DNA from: Gemmobacter caeruleus
Lineage (GTDB): Bacteria; Pseudomonadota; Alphaproteobacteria; Rhodobacterales; Rhodobacteraceae
Assembly (NCBI RefSeq): GCF_008271655.1
Contig: NZ_VKKX01000022.1
Location: 248,001 to 312,000 of the forward strand
DNA length: 64,000 nt
Direction of reading: 5' to 3'
Shown: positions 62,257 to 64,000 of the stretch, in pieces
How the letters are laid out: each line of letters begins with the position of its first letter
Numbering within the stretch: position 1 is the first letter of the stretch
Notes under the pieces: model-generated
The model's input: only the letters and a program-made list of their open reading frames with translations
Told to the model about the DNA's origin: nothing
The model's database searches: none
Position numbers and translations under genes: made by a program

Positions 62257-62661
62257 TCAGACCTGTTCCAGTTCGACAAGACAGCCGTTGAAATCCTTGG
62301 GGTGCAGGAACAGCACCGGCTTGCCATGCGCGCCGATCTTCGGCTCGCCCGAGCCCAGCACCCGCGCGCCCGCGGCCTTCAGCCGGTCCCGCGCGGCCAG
62401 GATATCCTCGACCTCATAGCAGATGTGATGGATGCCGCCGGCCGGGTTCTTTTCCAGAAAGCCCGCGATGGGGGAATTTTCGCCCAGCGGATAAAGCAGT
62501 TCGATCTTGGTATTCGGCAGTTCGATGAAGACGACCGTCACCCCGTGATCCGGTTCATCCTGCGGCGCGCGCACGGTAGCGCCGAGCGTGTCACGATACT
62601 GCGCCGACGCCGCCTCCAGATCGGGCACCGCGATGGCGACATGGTTCAACCGTCCGATCAT
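62257..62661 (-). CDS. mce: Methylmalonyl-CoA epimerase
   Basis: This 134-residue enzyme of the vicinal-oxygen-chelate fold interconverts the R and S forms of methylmalonyl-CoA. Typical parts are IGRLNHVAIAVPDLE at the start, the metal ligands His in LNHVAIAV and GGIHHICYEVED, and Glu at the C-terminal CLVELEQV. The ATG at 62661 has a GAGGAGAGCAGG ribosome-binding site. It is co-encoded with the DUF1467 gene. It links propionyl-CoA degradation to the TCA cycle. Confidence 0.93.
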   Translation of the reverse strand: MIGRLNHVAIAVPDLEAASAQYRDTLGATVRAPQDEPDHGVTVVFIELPNTKIELLYPLGENSPIAGFLEKNPAGGIHHICYEVEDILAARDRLKAAGARVLGSGEPKIGAHGKPVLFLHPKDFNGCLVELEQV

Positions 62662-62836
62662 CCTGCTCTCCTCTTTGCCAATCGGGATCATCCGCGCCGC
62701 CGGACGGGCCATGGCCCGGCGCGCCTGTCGCTTATGCGGTGCGGGCGGGGGCGGCGCAAGCGGTGTTGGCCGGGCTTTACCATTCGTTAGGGGCTTTGTG
62801 CTTGGCTGGGGACAGCAGCCCGAACAGGAGGTTCCG

Positions 62837-63601
62837 ATGCCCGGCCCCGACAGCCCGCTCCACCTGCCGCAAGCCCCCGCCTCTGACAGTCAGGGCGCCC
62901 CCTTGCAGGGCATGACCCTCCTTGCGGTGGAAGATAGCCGCAGCGCCTCCGACATGCTGCGCCTGATGTGCCAACGCTCCGGCGCGCGGCTGCGGCGCGC
63001 CGAATCGCTGGAGGTAGCGCGCTCGCATCTGCGCTGCTACCGCCCCGATGCGGTTCTGGTCGATATCGGACTGCCCGATGGCGATGGCACGCTGTTGATC
63101 CGCGATCTGGCCGCCCGGCGCGACCGGCCCGCCGTTCTGGCCATGTCGGGCGACCCCGATCTGGCGCAGGCGGCACTCGCCAGCGGCGCGACGGCCTTTC
63201 TGGCCAAACCCATCGGCCCGCTGGCGGCGTTTCAACGCCAGATCCTGCTGGCTGTAACCGGCAGCACCGCGCTGCCCCTGCCTCTGCCGGCCGAGGATGG
63301 GGCACCCGCGCGTCCCGATCCGCTGGCGCTGCATGACGATCTGCTGCATGCCGCCGCCTTGCTGTCCTGCGCCCGCGACGACCGGCGCACCACCTTCATC
63401 GCCGGCTTTGTCGAAGGCGTCGCGCGCATGTCGCAGGATGGGGAAATGGCGCGCATCGCCCATGCCGCACGGCTGAGCGGGGTGACCGGGCAAGAGGCGC
63501 TGCGCCGCATTCTGGCCGATCGGCTCGCGGTGCCGCTGGGTGATCTGATCGCCCCGCCGCCGCCCGAGACGGGTCAGCCCGCCGCCGCGCAATCGGCATA
63601 G
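62837..63601 (+). CDS. Receiver-domain protein with helical C-terminal region
   Basis: This 254-residue protein has an N-terminal receiver (about residues 27-140). Residues are VEDSRSASD, the phospho-acceptor Asp in AVLVDIGLPDGDG, AMSGD (Ser in place of the usual Thr) and FLAKPIG. The C-terminal half is helical with no recognised DNA-binding or enzymatic motif. A CAGGAGG ribosome-binding site precedes the ATG at 62837. Its end overlaps the convergent MliC-like gene by 28 bases. It may act by protein-protein contacts. Confidence 0.85.
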   Translation: MPGPDSPLHLPQAPASDSQGAPLQGMTLLAVEDSRSASDMLRLMCQRSGARLRRAESLEVARSHLRCYRPDAVLVDIGLPDGDGTLLIRDLAARRDRPAVLAMSGDPDLAQAALASGATAFLAKPIGPLAAFQRQILLAVTGSTALPLPLPAEDGAPARPDPLALHDDLLHAAALLSCARDDRRTTFIAGFVEGVARMSQDGEMARIAHAARLSGVTGQEALRRILADRLAVPLGDLIAPPPPETGQPAAAQSA

Positions 63602-63909
63602 ATCGTAGCCTCTGCATCGCCTGCGCCATAAAGCAGCATCGCCGCATCGCCCTTTGTCCACCAGACAAAGGGCTGGGCGGGGTCAAGGCTGGCATAGCGC
63701 GCGCCCGAGGCGCTGCGCGCGATTTCAAGGGCAAGCTGCCGCCCCTCGAACCCCAGAACCGCCAGGCTGCGCCCGCCGATATTGACATAAGTCGCCTCGA
63801 CCTGCGCGCCGCGATCACAGCGATAGTGCTGCGTCATCACCGCGTCGCCCTGCGCCAGGGCGGGGGCCGCGCCGCAGAGCAGCGCCAGGGTCAACATGCT
63901 CGTCTTCAT
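63574..63909 (-). CDS. MliC-like C-type lysozyme inhibitor
   Basis: This protein of about 111 residues begins with a signal peptide (MKTSMLTLALLCGAAPALAQ). It has the MliC-family pattern HYRCDRGAQVEATYVN, later SGARYASLDPAQPFVWWTKGD and a C-terminal YADC, with two Cys forming a probable disulfide. Three consecutive possible starts occur (GTG 63915, ATG 63912, ATG 63909); the last has the best spacing from GAGGGGG. It would protect peptidoglycan from C-type lysozyme. The 3' end overlaps the receiver gene by 28 bases, and its start overlaps the end of a partial upstream gene. Confidence 0.82.
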   Translation of the reverse strand: MKTSMLTLALLCGAAPALAQGDAVMTQHYRCDRGAQVEATYVNIGGRSLAVLGFEGRQLALEIARSASGARYASLDPAQPFVWWTKGDAAMLLYGAGDAEATIYADCAAAG

Positions 63910-63911
63910 CA

Positions 63912-64000
63912 TCACCCCCTCGCCAATGTCGGGTCATCGGCGCCGCGCGCCAGGCCCGTCAGATCCGACAGGCTTTCGCGCTGCCGCGCGCCATCGCTGA
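63912..64000 (-). CDS. Possible C-terminal end of a gene cut by the window edge
   Basis: On the minus strand an open frame enters from the window end and stops at 63912-63914 (28 codons). The stop overlaps the ATG start of the MliC-like gene in the TGATG manner. Amino acids are SDGARQRESLSDLTGLARGA and further, a composition that looks like coding sequence; the other two frames are stopped or Arg-rich. Identity is unknown. Confidence 0.45.
   Translation of the reverse strand, partial: SDGARQRESLSDLTGLARGADDPTLARG

Noticed and set aside
1-64000. tRNA, rRNA or CRISPR array.
   Set aside because: No cloverleaf-like sequence, rRNA segment or regularly spaced repeats were noticed in the intergenic gaps, although a covariance-model search was not possible.

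Overview
This 64 kb, GC-rich window is chromosomal DNA of an alphaproteobacterium, most likely Rhodobacterales (Paracoccaceae-like). The pointers are a GcrA cell-cycle regulator, an Alph_Pro_TM (TIGR02186-like) protein beside a TSUP exporter, a DUF1467 protein beside methylmalonyl-CoA epimerase, hom close to glpX, and a 'CAAATA..CTCGGGGGT' intergenic repeat that I recall from this order. I saw no rRNA, tRNA, CRISPR array, insertion sequence or prophage. The first and last genes are cut by the window edges.

Layout. 1-5.1 kb: a BMP-type nucleoside ABC transporter followed by purine nucleoside phosphorylase. 5.3-9.3 kb: TSUP exporter, Alph_Pro_TM protein, MATE pump and two hotdog thioesterases. 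9.4-17.8 kb: two related MerR regulators, then a beta-oxidation cluster (acyl-CoA dehydrogenase, GST-like protein, thiolase, two tandem cupins, FadJ-type multifunctional enzyme) with ACGT-rich operator-like repeats at two places. 17.9-24.5 kb: a solitary KAP-type P-loop NTPase, rpsA, ihfB, a LapA-like protein, trpF, a GNAT protein and trpB. 24.6-26.1 kb: two small secreted proteins followed by a membrane-anchored LuxR-type regulator. 26.1-28.6 kb, minus strand: DUF2237, cmk and aroA.

28.6-38.5 kb, all minus strand, is the most interesting part. In transcription order it reads acs, adk, DUF4212 small subunit, large sodium:solute symporter, a cNMP-binding/CBS/DUF294 nucleotidyltransferase-like protein, a small membrane protein, a stand-alone receiver, and a two-TM PAS protein with a degenerate kinase core fused to a DEDDh exonuclease. 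Acs makes AMP that Adk can recycle, and the symporter probably imports a short carboxylate. The last four genes look like an unusual signalling module built from nucleotide-handling enzymes.

38.9-46.0 kb: a SulP transporter, a PNPOx-like protein, an isolated right-handed beta-helix protein, a CHAD protein, an M20 amidohydrolase and a small membrane protein. 46.4-49.1 kb: a TadG-like VWA protein and two TadE-like pseudopilins without the rest of a tad locus. 49.2-54.7 kb: pirin, a TetR regulator with a palindromic operator, a small lipoprotein candidate, hom, an unknown secreted protein and glpX. 54.8-58.0 kb: a DUF4173 membrane protein translationally linked to an OmpR/histidine-kinase pair. 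57.9-64.0 kb: housekeeping and conserved alphaproteobacterial genes (GNAT, thioesterase, gcrA, DUF167, lytic transglycosylase, nitroreductase, EI24, DUF1467, mce, receiver protein, MliC-like inhibitor).

Functions are read from sequence motifs and family memory only; no database search was run.
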